Below are positions 34,333 through 45,949 of a stretch of 64,000 nucleotides of DNA, piece by piece. How positions within the stretch are numbered: position 1 is the stretch's first letter; the number at the start of each line of letters is the position of its first letter. The position numbers and the translations under genes were made by a program. This DNA is from Eumeta japonica (lineage: Eukaryota; Arthropoda; Insecta; Lepidoptera; Psychidae). The stretch lies in NCBI GenBank assembly GCA_005406025.1, contig BGZK01000718.1:1-64000 (forward strand), read 5' to 3'. Under the pieces are notes generated by a model, which was given only the letters and a program-made list of their open reading frames with translations, made no database searches and had not been told where the DNA came from.

Positions 34333-36017
34333 TTACTGCGGGGGTGGGTAATATTGCGGATTTTTTTTAATTTGATAATAAGTAAATGATCTATGAGTTC
34401 TTTAAGTTTAAATAAATTATAATTAGTAACTTATATCTTTAAAAAAATAATGGATTAGTTATTACATGTGCAACTATTAATTCAATTTGTGGTTAAATAA
34501 TTATAATTGACAAGTAGTAGAGGTATAAATTTATGCCTGCTTTGTGAGTTTCTGTGGCAAAAGTGGTGACACGAATAGGTCCTTTTTTATAACTATATGC
34601 TTTATTATGCTTGTTTGTTTTATCTAGAAGTAAGATTATACTTATGTAATATCAAAAATTCAATAAAACTTGATTTTTTGTTCATTATTTTTTTTTTTAT
34701 TACTGCCGCAGTAATTGGTACTTAAAAATCGATTGTGTATGTGTTACTGTGGTTGTTTTAAAAAACCCGCAGTAACTGAAGCACCTCTGGTTGTATGGGT
34801 TTGTCCGTATTACTGCGAATAAAAATATTTATATTCTAATCTATAAAAATAGAGCGTGTGTTAAACTATGATCGAGTTTATATCTTCACCCAAGATATAA
34901 AATGGGTGAAGTAAATAATGAAGGAAAAGTTAGTAAAAAAAATAAGAATTTGAAAAGAATGAAAAACTTAAGATACAATTATAAAAAAGATGTGAAAGCG
35001 ACTATAGCTGAGGCTTTAAATGATGCAATCAACGCTAACTCTCCCCAATCATAAATTCTAACTTCTTCTGCTACTTCAAATCTAAATATTCAAGCTACTG
35101 ATTCAACTCCTGAAACTTCTGAATTATTGCCAAAACAACTATCCACCAATACTACTGATATTCAACCTCTTTCAGTTAAAACACTAGATAATCTTTCATT
35201 AGCAAACATCACAAATATTTATCCATGTATACAAACATTTTTTGATCCTTTCAAAGTTACTTCATTGACCTAAACCCGATTCATCAATAAAAAATAAAAG
35301 ACGGAGAAATAACTCCTATTTTATTTGTTTTATCGAATTCGCAGTGGCAATCCATTGAAGAAAATAAAGAAATCGAAAAACGTATAAAAGCTGAAGAAAC
35401 ATCTTTAAAAAAAATAAAATTGAACAGCGAGAAACGAAAAAGAAAGAACAAGAGAAAGAACGCGTGAGAAAAGCATACATAAGAAAACGAATTGCTGAGA
35501 TTGTAGCTGAAGAAATTGAATTACAAAAAAAAATATAATCAATAATCAGTAGATCAAATAGATATTATTGTATTATATGTATTTTATTGTATTATAACTA
35601 TAAAACTAAGCCGGTCAATTTTAGTATTATTATTAAATGTGATGTGTTCACTTGCAATATTCATTTTTTTCATAAATATAATAATTCTTACTTTATTTTA
35701 ATACACTTACAACAATTTCTTTAAACTTTTTTCCTTTCAATTTTTATCAAATTCTTAACTTTTTACCCTATTGAGCCATCCGTAGCAGTAGACACGCAGT
35801 AATAGGGGTACGCTGCTTTGAGACCGGCAGTAATAAACGCATCTACACTTCCTTTTAAATTCTAATTATTTAAATTAAAAAAAAATATTTATTTAATAAC
35901 TGATTATTTTATGTTCAAAATTAATTAAACTTTAATATATAAAAAAATACTGGTTTCGTGCAATGACTACAATAAGAATTTTTTTAAAGTTAGACCGATG
36001 TAAAAAAACTGCAGTAA
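34333..36017 (+). mobile_element. 1.69-kb DNA transposon with mirrored ATTACTGC subterminal repeats
   Basis: Both ends are flanked by TA (34331-34332 and 36018-36019), and the outermost nine bases TATTACTGC are inverted at the two ends. The 8-mer ATTACTGC occurs exactly at 34332, 34699 and 34809. Its reverse complement GCAGTAAT occurs exactly at 34708, 35796, 35827 and 36011, with near-matches at 34743, 34769 and 35785. Forward copies cluster on the left and inverted copies on the right, as expected of subterminal transposase-binding sites. The interior holds a broken coding region. TA duplication and a charged C-terminal tail suggest the Tc1/mariner/pogo group, but no catalytic domain is left to prove it. 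Confidence 0.55.
34902..35538 (+). pseudogene. broken ORF inside the ATTACTGC element, possible pogo/Tigger-like remnant
   Basis: From ATG 34902 a frame of 123 codons runs to TAA 35271 with a single internal stop at 35052. The first 50 residues are Lys/Asn-rich and end in KKDVKATIAEALNDAINANS, helix-like. The next part is rich in Ser, Thr and Pro. Downstream, in shifted frames, PKPDSSIKNKRRRNN is followed by SQWQSIEENKEIEKRIKAEE and a highly charged coiled-coil stretch ending LQKKI before TAA at 35536. Pogo/Tigger-type transposases often end in such a Pro-rich, then KR/E-rich tail, so this may be an internally deleted transposase gene. I see no DDE core and no sure N-terminal HTH. The identity is inference. 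Confidence 0.4.
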
Positions 36018-36019
36018 TA

Positions 36020-37095
36020 GGCACATTTAGGTAACGAATTCAAGACATGAATTAAAATAATTAACAAAATCAAATCTATTACCAATAAATATCAATTAAT
36101 AAATCAAATTGGTCAATAATTATACTTAGACGGTCAAACCAAACGATAAAAACACATCTCACCTAATTACTTATAAATTAATCTATCAATCGTATCATAC
36201 CTAACCAAATAAATCATTGATGCTTCACATAATCATCTAAATTAACGTATAAACAAATATCACACCTAATTCAATTCATAAAAAATGGTATTAAATTGAA
36301 AATTGCAAAAAAAAAAAAATAGGTGATGTCTCATATGAATCGTGAATATGCGTGGAATCATAGAAAATGCAAATCAGAGGAAAGCTCGCACAAAAAGGAA
36401 TTTAAATAGTATAAAAAGTGCAAAGCCAAGTAAATATCAGAGCTATTGTTGAGGATTTTGAGGAGGATTCCCGACGTTTACACGGAAAATATATGGCACG
36501 GTCCTTTATATATTTTTTTAAACTTCTCCTTAACCGTAGTTCCGCTCATTTAGATTATTACAGTTTATACTCTCAGTTTGTCTAAACGGACCACATCGGC
36601 GAAAATACGACAAAATAGAAGTAGATCTGTTTATCTAATTTAGATAAAAAGTAGTAGATAACTTTCTTGTCAAGTCGACAAATCAATCGACAAATCAAGG
36701 TTTTAGATATACATCAATATATACATCGACGCAGACGTGGACTGGTGCTGGTTATATTTGAAGCTTCGTTTTAGAACTATCAATTCGAACCTATTCCAAT
36801 ACATAAAAATATGAGGTCAAAACGAATTTAGCGTAATTGCTCAACTTTAGCACCGGAAGCAGCCCCGGCGGGGGCGCTGGCGCACGTACCGCGTTCCGGT
36901 GAGGGCGTGAAATCACACTTCGAGTGCAAGTCTCAGAGGCAGCTGTTCATGAATAAATTTACGGGTGAAGTTTTCACAGGGAAAGTACTGAGCGAGCGGA
37001 GTCGTTAGATAATACGGGTCCGGGATAAGATCGGATTAAGAGATATTGCGCCGTGTTCGCGGGTTCCGATGTGTCATGTCAGGCTTAGGGCGTTT
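36020..37095. other. noncoding DNA with a GC-rich island
   Basis: AT-rich and gene-free up to about 36820. The interval 36830-37080 is GC-rich and non-repetitive (GCCCCGGCGGGGGCGCTGGC near 36863) and ends at the mariner border. A regulatory role is possible but not shown. Confidence 0.4.
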
Positions 37096-38346
37096 TGAGG
37101 GCTTCTCGGCTCATTGGCAACATTAACGATTCCGTTATGTCCGTTCAGTTCATCAAAATTCTTATACACCCCTTTTATATGCCGTGGGTATTTGTGAAAA
37201 TCAAGGTCCTTATATTAAGGTCTCTCATAAATATAAAATATGTTCAGCAAGTCCTCGGCCAAGACCTTGTGGACATCATTCCTCGGGTTTGCATACAAAA
37301 AACTGCCACACTGCATTTTTAACATTTCCTTTGGACTCAATTTTTTTCACGAAGACATTTAGTCATGGATCTCAATAAATAGTAGTCTGACGGTACAAAA
37401 TGCTGGATGAAGCAGGACTTCAATACCACCAAGTTCTTCGATCTTATCCGGCGTGACTTTCGCAGTATGTGGTTTACCATTGTCATATTCTGAGAGGACT
37501 CGTTTTCGATTTATTAAACTTGGATATTTTTATGACAAAACGTACGTACATTCGTACGTACGATACATTCGTATCAGCTGCTCATTATATATCTCGGGAG
37601 TAATAGGTTAATATTTGGAATCATTTCAATGTTCACCAAACCTTCAAGATTTTATTACACCATAACAAAACTTTCGGCTTGAATCGACCTCTTTTTACGA
37701 CGGGTTCAAGTTTATTATCCATGTCTTTTGATTTTCCACGTTTCGATTGTTTAGATAAATACATTTTTCATCGCAAGTAATAATACGTTTATTAAAACGA
37801 TCATTTTCGGTACTCGATATCTTGTTTGAATTTGGTTTAATTCGTGGAGCACTATTAGACAACTTTTACAGTTCTTACCTAACATTTTTTACTGGGAATG
37901 TATTCTACCTTTAGAATCTCCAAGGGAATTCGGTAACTGACGAGTGCCGGTACCAATTTGGTTTTCTACTGCTTCCTTTGCAGTTTCAATATTCCATGCG
38001 TGTGGGCAACTAGAGAGCGAATGATCTATTCTTTTCGCTATTGCTACTCATTGGCTTTATCTTCAGCTTAACTTTCGCATATTTTCCTTGCTGTCGCGAC
38101 CATTTTAAACTTTTGTTTCCAGTAATGTAACACATTTCATATTTATCACACTCCATACATTTTATTATCAAAACGTCTTGCCCCATCAATTAACACAGGC
38201 AGTATCATTAAAAGAAATTAAAACAGTCGTAGACTTCATAGAACTAGAAACTGGACGTAGCAAATCATGACATGTATAAAAAAAACATATCAACTTCTGG
38301 TATAATCGAAGATATAAAAATTGACATTGCTTATGAGACACCCTCA
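37096..38346 (-). mobile_element. mariner-family DNA transposon, inactive
   Basis: A decayed mariner transposase is read on the minus strand. On that strand the presumed 5' end starts GAGGGTGTCTC at about 38345. The other end, read on the plus strand, starts GAGGGCTTCTC at 37097, so the two ends are a plausible imperfect terminal inverted repeat. The spacing of about 1.25 kb is the usual mariner length. The flanking TA duplication is not clear. Borders are therefore tentative although the mariner identity is firm. Confidence 0.75.
37200..38103 (-). pseudogene. mariner transposase pseudogene
   Basis: The catalytic first aspartate is in RIITCDEKCIYLNNRN (D codon 37772-37770), matching the mariner TGDEKW/TCDEKW box. 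The second is in EYDNGKPHTAKV (D codon 37484-37482), matching HDNARPH. It is followed by KIEELGGIEVLLHPAF. The third acidic motif, SPDLAPSDY in the family, is replaced by CTVRLL, so the triad is incomplete. Several frameshifts and stops lie between the first two motifs. N-terminal wording upstream to about 38103 is poor. The enzyme would cut and paste the element at TA sites; this copy cannot. Confidence 0.85.
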
Positions 38347-40184
38347 TTATATTTTTTGGAACGAAGTTCCTCGGCATGCGGTAAGAGTTGACTGTTAAAA
38401 AAAGCGAAACGCCTCGTTCATGCGGCTTTTTCTCTTCTCTCTTGAAATATATTATAACTATTTAATATAATTTATAATACACCTACTATTTTTTATCTAA
38501 TTTTTAATAAAGGTTCTTTTTTTCTAAATTATTAAATGAAAGTCTGAATTTATTCCTCATTCTACTTTATTATTAATTAATAAATAGTTCAATTTAATTA
38601 GTGTTGTGAATTTTTAAAAGATTTCATAGCCCGTATGGCGGGTATTCACTTCTATCTCGTCATGCCTAATATAGGAGTCTGATGTATCTATATATTGAAC
38701 GGCGTTCGGTTTGGCAGTCATTAAGAGGGTGAAGGAAAACGAGTTGGAAAAAAATTTGGGGTGCTCTCAAATGTTACCAGTTCTTTTTACATGCTACAAT
38801 TCATTTTGGAAACCCTTTGTTAAAGAACGACCTTAACAATTCTGTAATACACCTAAAGTCATAAGTTATTTTTTTTGTCTGTGTATGGTATATAGTTGTT
38901 ACAGGGTTTCTTTTTATCGTTCAAGTTTCTTCATAGCTCATTAACTCTTCAAATATTTCACACTATTTCAAGAACTTATAATATTGCCAGTCGTTTGAAA
39001 GGTATTTAGTTTTTCCTTCAAGAAGAACGAACAAGAAAGTTGAGGGTAGCTCTTTCGAATTTCATAATATACAATCATAACCAAATATAAAATTTTTAAG
39101 CAAAAAACAACCCTATAGAAAATCGAGCTGCTTATCGCTTATTCCCTTTGATATTTCGTCTTCGAAATATTATAATATATTTTTTTTCAATAAATATCTA
39201 AAGTATTTAATATAGGTTTCAAATATCGTATGAGGGTAAATTTTATATATCCGTAGGGACTTTGTTGAACAGCCTAAATAAATTCGTGACTTTCCATAGT
39301 CGACTAACATGTAAGCAGTTCATTTTAATTTCTAATGGCGAGTTTATGCTCATCACTATTTTTTAAGCATTCGTTATTTTTTTAGATACAATAATATTTC
39401 ATATATAAGCTAAAATGTCGGAGTTAAGATTTAAGAAAAGTTTCTCTTATTCATATTCCTATTTCAGAATTAGTATGTTAGTAGTGAATTTTATCCTTCG
39501 CGTATAAGACATGAGCATCATTCCTGAATATACTTGCAGAAATGACGGCATAATTTCATATGCGTGAATTTATATAAATCAATGAAATGCATCATCAGTT
39601 CGTACAAACACTTGCTCTTGCACTGAAGATGTGGTTACGTTAATTTATCGTAGCTCATGGAAACTTGCCTTTGTAATTGCTCTAGAGTTATATAGTTTAC
39701 CTGGATAGTATCTGAAGTAAAAATTTAAACCTTCATGTATTTCTTTATGGGCGCATAGGCGCCCATATTAAAAAAATTAACGGCAGCATTGAAAAATCTG
39801 CTTGGTCATTGATGACATTATTATACTTATAATGTCGTCACTTCCAAGACACTCAGATCAGTGGTGAATAGTAAGTTTAGTAAGATTTTATTAAGTATTA
39901 TTAAGCAAGAGGTTTGTTACCGAAGCCGTAAGTGTTCCTGCCCCTCGTAAATATTAAAGCAAGCATATTGAACCTAAAACCGTTATAATACTGTGCCTTT
40001 TGAGACATTATTTTCTCCTCGATGATCACGATTTGTAAATTATGGATGAATTTTGATCATGAAATTTTCATTTTCAGCAAATAAATTTGCCTTGAAAACG
40101 TTCATGTATTTAGACAAGTGATATAAATATATATCACTGGTATTATTAAACTTAATTGTTATGTAAGAGGGAATACATTTATTA
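38347..40184. other. AT-rich noncoding DNA
   Basis: I see no gene, tandem array or recognisable repeat of substance here. Confidence 0.4.
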
Positions 40185-41256
40185 CTAGCTTTACGTGAGC
40201 AACTTCACCCGTATGGAATTTGGTCTGTCACATAAAGTTTTTATGGCAACTCAATCACCTCCTGCATTTGCCGATTTGTTCCCTTTCCGCACCCCACCCG
40301 CTCCTTATATATTTTTCAAAAAGTCGAGCACGTTGTGATCAGAAGGAAGAATGTCAGTTTTTTGTTATTTTTTTCTTTACCAACGTTGTTATTACTTCAT
40401 TTTGTGTCTTCTCTATAGTTCTTCAATGATATTGCATTTGTAGAGAGTAGCCTTATAACTTCTTAGGCGACATTTTTAAATAGGATAACTTTTTTTCTAT
40501 AATCATAAGGCATGTATTCTTGTTAAAGCTTTATCTACCCGAGAAATTCACATTAACATTTCTTCAGTTATTTCAGAGATGTGTGCGAACAAACAGGCAC
40601 GTACAAAGAAAATAAAAATCGTACTTTTCTTTTCTCTTACTTTTCTTTTTAACCGATTTCAAAATTTAAAAGGAGGAGGTTCTCAATTCGAGCGCATTTT
40701 TTAATGTTTGTTACCTCAGAACTTTCGACTGGGTGAATCAATTTTGATAATTATTTTTTTATTTGAAAGCTGATGCTTTCCGTGTGGTCCTATTTCAACT
40801 TGGTTTGGTTCTAACAATGGAATTCATGAGAAAAACAATTAAATTTTAAATTAGCATTAAGAATGTTCGTGACAAATGGTCGAATAGCTCAATATAACGC
40901 CAACCGATTTCGATGATCCTTTTTTTATTGGAAAGGATGTACTTCAAGGGTAGTTTGATGAGAGTTTGGTTAGGTTCTGATTATGAGATCCATGACAAAG
41001 TAACCTGACTCTTCAAATCTTAGGAGTAAATTAACAATATTCGGCCGAATCTTTTATAGACTATCCGAATATTTGAGTCCCCTACCGTAAGGTCGTTATG
41101 GTCAAGTAATTGTCGTAGTCAAATGTGATGATCAATGGAACTTCTTAACGGCTTACAGTAATGGTGCGATCTTTGAGCAGCACGTTTAGTAGGTCTACCT
41201 ATATTCAGACAAATCAGTTAATGTACTTCAGATTTACTAAAAATCAAAAAAATAAC
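40185..41256 (+). repeat. dispersed repeat block containing ACCGACTTC copy 2
   Basis: The block starts ACTAGCTTTACGTGAGCAAC (compare CTAGCTTTACGTCC at 4007). It includes CACGTTGTGATCAGAAGG at about 40328, shared with 58340 (GTGTCGTGATCAGAAGG). From 40655 it carries AACCGATTTCAAAATTTAAA, GGAGGAGGTTCTCAATTCG, GTTACCTCAGAACTTTCGAC and GTGAATCAATTTTGATAATT, the plan of the copy at 27895. It runs into the inverted repeat at 41257, and its end at about 41915 (GTTTTATTATATGTATAGAT) is also shared with 58661-58682. Confidence 0.6.
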
Positions 41257-41804
41257 CACAAATTTTAACAAAAAAAAACCGACTTCAAAAGAAAACTATT
41301 CCAAAACAAATGAATATGCACTAAAAAGTAAAAAAATAATTGCGTATTCTTCTACAATTTAATAATCAGCTTACTTTTTCTACTCATCAATATGTAGATA
41401 CGATCTATGTGTTTACCACGCAAGAAGGTAGGTAGGTACCTACCCACTTCAAATTTAACTCAACACATACCTTTAAATAACAAACTGACCAAAATATTCT
41501 TATTTTCATTATTTTTCATTTCAATATTTTTTATTTCATTTTACTTAGGAGAACTTTAAAAAATATTTTGATCATTGTTTGTTATTCATAGGCATGTGTT
41601 GAGTTAAATTTGAAGTGAGTAGGTAGCTACCTACCTTCTTGCGTGGTAAACACATAGATCATACCTACATATTGATGAGTAGAAAAAGTAAGTTGATTAT
41701 TAAGTTGTAGAAGAATACGCAATTATTTTTTTTTTACTTTTTAGTGCATTTCAATTTGTTTTGAAATAGTTTCTTTTTGAAGTCGGATTTTTTGTTAAGA
41801 TTTT
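41257..41804. repeat. 0.55-kb inverted repeat, arms about 240 bp
   Basis: The left arm 41257-41499 and right arm 41561-41804 are reverse complements with scattered changes, around a spacer of about 60 bp. Matching landmarks are ACCGACTTCAAAAG against CTTTTTGAAGTCGGA, TTTACCACGCAAGAAGGTAG against CTACCTTCTTGCGTGGTAAA, and CTCAACACATACC against GGCATGTGTTGAG. The outer ends carry the ACCGACTTC word of the surrounding repeat family. It could be a MITE or two copies of one repeat end fused head to head. Confidence 0.85.
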
Positions 41805-41929
41805 TGTTTGTACATTTACTGTATATTCCTGCATAGTCAAAGGGGACGATATGAATATACATACCTTCATTGTACAACCACACTGGATTCTACTGTTTTA
41901 TTATATGTATAGATCTCCAGATAATATAG

Positions 41930-43994
41930 ACTATATTAAAGATTTTTTAAAGGTGCGAGAATCTGACGTCACATATTTATACACTATTCCAATAATGTGA
42001 GTGTTCGAGATATACGAAACGAAAATCGAAACTCCTTTTTACAGAAAATGACATGAGCGAATCAGAAAACCCGTTGCACACTATTACAAAACTAATACTG
42101 CGACAAATTATGCAATATTTGTAGAAAAGTAGATATATGTGAATACAGAGCACAAAATTAAACAATTGATATATAAATATTTAAAACGAAAAGCTATATT
42201 TGAAATCGACCTAACGTAATGGTCGAGTAAAAAGTTTAAACGCGGAGTTGTCAAACCAACCCACTACTACAGCGTTCGTAGGCCAGAAAGTATTCTAAAC
42301 GAAGTCTAAGTCGTGTATGTTTTAGAATGAAACAAAATAAATAATTTCTTTGAACAAATATCTGTGTTTTATTAAAAAATAAATATAATTCACAGATTTT
42401 ATCTAAACGATCCGGCTAGCCGGCGTTATCGGATGGCTGGCAGGGCACACCTTGACGATGTATTGCACTATAAATTACGTCAAATGCCAGAACTGAGGCT
42501 GGCCGTCTAAATTGTATGAGTAATTCGCTCGCTTCGGCCGAACGGATTAAACATTTAATCGCTATCTAACTTGATGAATTGCTACACTGATTTCGTAACC
42601 AGATGCCCTGGAGAATATTTTGCTTCGATATTTGTCCTATGAGAAAAAATTGACATGTCTTCCTTTTGAGCTATCATTATTTGTGTTAATTTTCTTATTG
42701 TGCGATAATCTACATGCATAAAATAACATCCGTAATACTAATCGATCAAGGCACAGGTGGTGCAGCTGAATACAGAATGACGTTTGCCTGCTACGTACAG
42801 CATGCAACCCCCTGACTCTCGAATCTGATCTTCCACTACAAATCCTCGTCCAACGAATTGGATATTGGTTCGAGATTGAAAGTGTAACACCTCAAAATAA
42901 CATCGGTGTTTACTAGGGAATTTGAATAAATTGTAATTTCCATCATGATATGATAATTAGATAACATATTTTGAACGAGATATGGCAGTGTTATTTTGAT
43001 GGATCCATGTAAAACATTTTTTTTTTGCATTTATAACTTTATTCAGTCGATGGATCATAAAAAAGAAGAAATTTAAAAGCATTCGCTTTGAATATCTAGT
43101 TATCAATGTCATTCCATCCTTCATTAGATCGATCTGTCATTTGTCATTTGTATCACAAACATCACTTTTTCAAATGCAAAAATTTGTGGGTAGGACTCTT
43201 TTTCTGATTGGAAAAGCGTCAGGACAGGCATTGTGAAAATCAAATTTCTCTCAAATAAATATTATAACCAATAATTCTTCTCTTGTCTAATATAAGTATT
43301 TATCGTGGCATCCTCCTAAGCAATGGGTAAGATATGATGTTCTGTTCAGAAAAGTGATTTGTGAAATGTGTTATCCTCGTTATAATCGGTGGCACGTGTC
43401 TGTGGTGGTTCTAGGATCCTTTTTTTTTTCACCTCCCACAAGAGTGGATGTATGATATATGGATGCTCAGACGCCGGTTTGAAAATTCACAGCGTTCCGT
43501 TCTTGAAGCAACCTTAACCCGCAACATTTTTGCTAAGACATATCTGCCTGCACTACCTAGTGCCGAGGTTTCATCATAGATGAGAGTCCAAGAACAAATA
43601 TAGGTGTGAAGTGAACCCAATTAATGCAATGTTCGAAATCAGGTACTTTAATCTCTTTACCAGTTCTCCATGTAAAGAGGCTTTATCAAATTTATCTCAA
43701 TTTGATTGCGAATACCATTAACTTTGATTATATATCTTTTCTCCGCACAGGTTGTCGGGTGGCGCCCATTAATTACATTATAATTATGTGTACAATGTAT
43801 ATCATATGTCTCAATTGACAAAACAATTAGGTAGTTTAAACTTAATTTTTACACTAATAGATATCAGAAGTTACATAAAAAACGACTTTACACCCTGAAC
43901 CTCGTGTCTTACTGTATGTAAATTAAAAACTATGGTATATTATGCCTTTCATTTACTTATATTGATAAACTTCCTAATGAAAAATACAGCGATA
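41930..43994. other. noncoding DNA without clear structure
   Basis: No gene or strong repeat is seen. A modestly GC-rich patch at 42405-42500 is unexplained. Confidence 0.4.
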
Positions 43995-44007
43995 CAACAC
44001 ATATTGA

Positions 44008-44125
44008 ACACCTAAACAAGGCTTAGTTTTCTATTTACTTTAACCACAAATTAATTAGCTGTGTTAGTTTTCTATTTATCTTAACCGCTAATTAGGTGAA
44101 ACATTAGGCGCTTGAATGTTTAGGT
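44008..44125. repeat. inverted and tandem repeat related to 20307 hairpin
   Basis: GAACACCTAAACAAGG at the left and GCTTGAATGTTTAGGTAAAC at the right repeat the arm wording of the hairpin at 20307-20390. Between them the phrase TTAGTTTTCTATTTA occurs twice (44025 and 44065), each followed by CTTTAACC or TCTTAACC and AATTAG, a diverged tandem pair of about 40 bp. Confidence 0.5.
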
Positions 44126-44229
44126 AAACATCCAATAATTAATTTCCGCGAATTGACACCGTATACAATAGAATGAATTCAGAAACTTGAAATTTTCTAC
44201 CAGCTTTGGCTTTATAATATAGGCAAGCA

Positions 44230-44460
44230 CTAAGGAGTTTTTGAAATTTCACCTATAAAATTGTAAAATGAAGGGCAAAAAGTTGAGTCGAAAACTGTAT
44301 AAGGGTACTGTTACTCAATCAATTAAGATCATAATTGATATTTAAGAACTTATTGTAAATAAAATTAAATATGAGCATTTGAGTGTTTTTGAAAATTCAA
44401 CCGTTAATAGGGTGAAACGGAAAATTTAAATAGGGGTTCTGTTAGTTTTGAAGCAGATAA
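44230..44460 (+). repeat. dispersed repeat with two related segments
   Basis: GAGTTTTTGAAATTTCACC (about 44235) and GAGTGTTTTTGAAAATTCAACC (about 44380) are each followed by a T/A-A-rich segment and GGGTACTGTTA or GGGGTTCTGTTAG. This is wording I associate with insect repeats of the AATTCAACCCCTAAGGGGGTG kind. Decayed. Confidence 0.4.
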
Positions 44461-45605
44461 TTTTTATATTTTAGTGTAATCGATACTATACCGATATAAT
44501 GAATTGAGAACTATATTGGGATTGGAATTGCTAGTGGGTGTCCTTTTTTTTGGTTAATATCCCAATAATTAAAACATCTTAATGCATTCTAATAAAATTT
44601 CTTGTAGAGGTGAGTTTATCGTCTGCAACACGACGCGAGGTACTTTTTGACCAAAAAGTTAAGAAAAACGGAGGGCCTAGACCGGTATCGAGATTAATAT
44701 TAGAATAGACAATGGAACCAGTATCGAAATCGAGAGTGGGATCCGGTTCGTAAACAACGATTGTTAGATTTTAATTTATACACTAGAAAAGTAAAAGGGA
44801 AAAGTCTAATTAAACACTAAATCAAGTTTTAAATGAAGTAATTGGGATATATTGTTCATGTCTAGAAACTTCTGACATCAATTAGCGCTCAACAATCAAG
44901 TGGCAAATTTTACGCATAGTTACAAATTGTTTATGTTTGTTAATAAAGTTATTAACGCTAGTCTGTTACGTCAACTCTCATTTTTGATTATACAATGTTT
45001 TCGCAACTGCACTGTGACGCATTACTCTACTACAATCTTACATAAGGGTGCCGTCGTGAAGCCCTCGATGCTTTTAAGTTGAAAAGGTAAAAGTTGTGAA
45101 TTTAATGTGAGAGCAAAGCTATTTGCATCTCGAACCTTTGAATCCCTTTCTGCGTCGAGGGTCCAAAATAAGTTCTGGCTGGAAAAATCGACCTTGCCCT
45201 CTTTCTGAATAAATAAATACCAATGCATATTGTTATGGTTTGAAAATTAAGATCGTATTATTTGGAATTTACATATACATGGATAATGGCATTTTAATAG
45301 TGATTAGGATGACTTTCATCTAAAACACAAATGAGTTTCTCTCTGAAGAAAGCTTTAGTTTATTAATTTCACACGTACGAATCATATAAATAAAAATAGG
45401 TATCTAGCAACAAAACCTCACCTGCAAAGAAAGAAGCGACATTTAATGTTATTAATCGCAAAGTCGATTCCTAAATTACAATCAGTCCTTTATGTAACAA
45501 CTATTTCAAATAAATTATTTTGTAATGACAAATTATTACTTCATAGATTGTAGTTTGACTTAACAACAGATTATAACGTAGTTTATTGCTATCTTGTGGC
45601 CTATA

Positions 45606-45662
45606 CACACACACACATACACATACTAACACACACACACACACATATATATATATATGTGT
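45606..45662. repeat. CA/TA microsatellite
   Basis: Runs of (CA)n interrupted twice, then (TA)n and TGTG. Confidence 0.95.
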
Positions 45663-45673
45663 ACTACAGTACG

Positions 45674-45727
45674 GAAATACTACAGTAATTTCTTTGTATA
45701 TATATAAAGAAATTATTGTAGTATTTC
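45674..45727. repeat. 54-nt hairpin, 22-bp stem
   Basis: GAAATACTACAGTAATTTCTTT (45674-45695) pairs with 45706-45727 at 21 of 22 positions around a TA-rich loop. It directly follows the microsatellite. Confidence 0.75.
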
Positions 45728-45904
45728 TTTAGTTTTGAATATTCGTTAAGTAGTACGAGTGAACTTTCCCTATGGATAATTGAATAGGTCGGTAAAGTAA
45801 TTTGTCTTGAGTTTTATAAAAATGGCGAATTCTGTTGTTTACGTCAAAGACATTTTGTGTTTTAAATAAGATTATTTTAATAAAGTAAGAGTTTCGGAAT
45901 TGTT

Positions 45905-45949
45905 AAGGAAATGACATGTGGAATAATAAACTTTACATGTCATTTCTTT
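45905..45949. repeat. short hairpin with GAAATGACATGT arms
   Basis: AAGGAAATGACATGT faces ACATGTCATTTCTTT with one mismatch over 15 bases, loop 15 bases. The word GACATGT recurs at 46691 and 46704 and in the hairpin at 62062. Confidence 0.65.
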
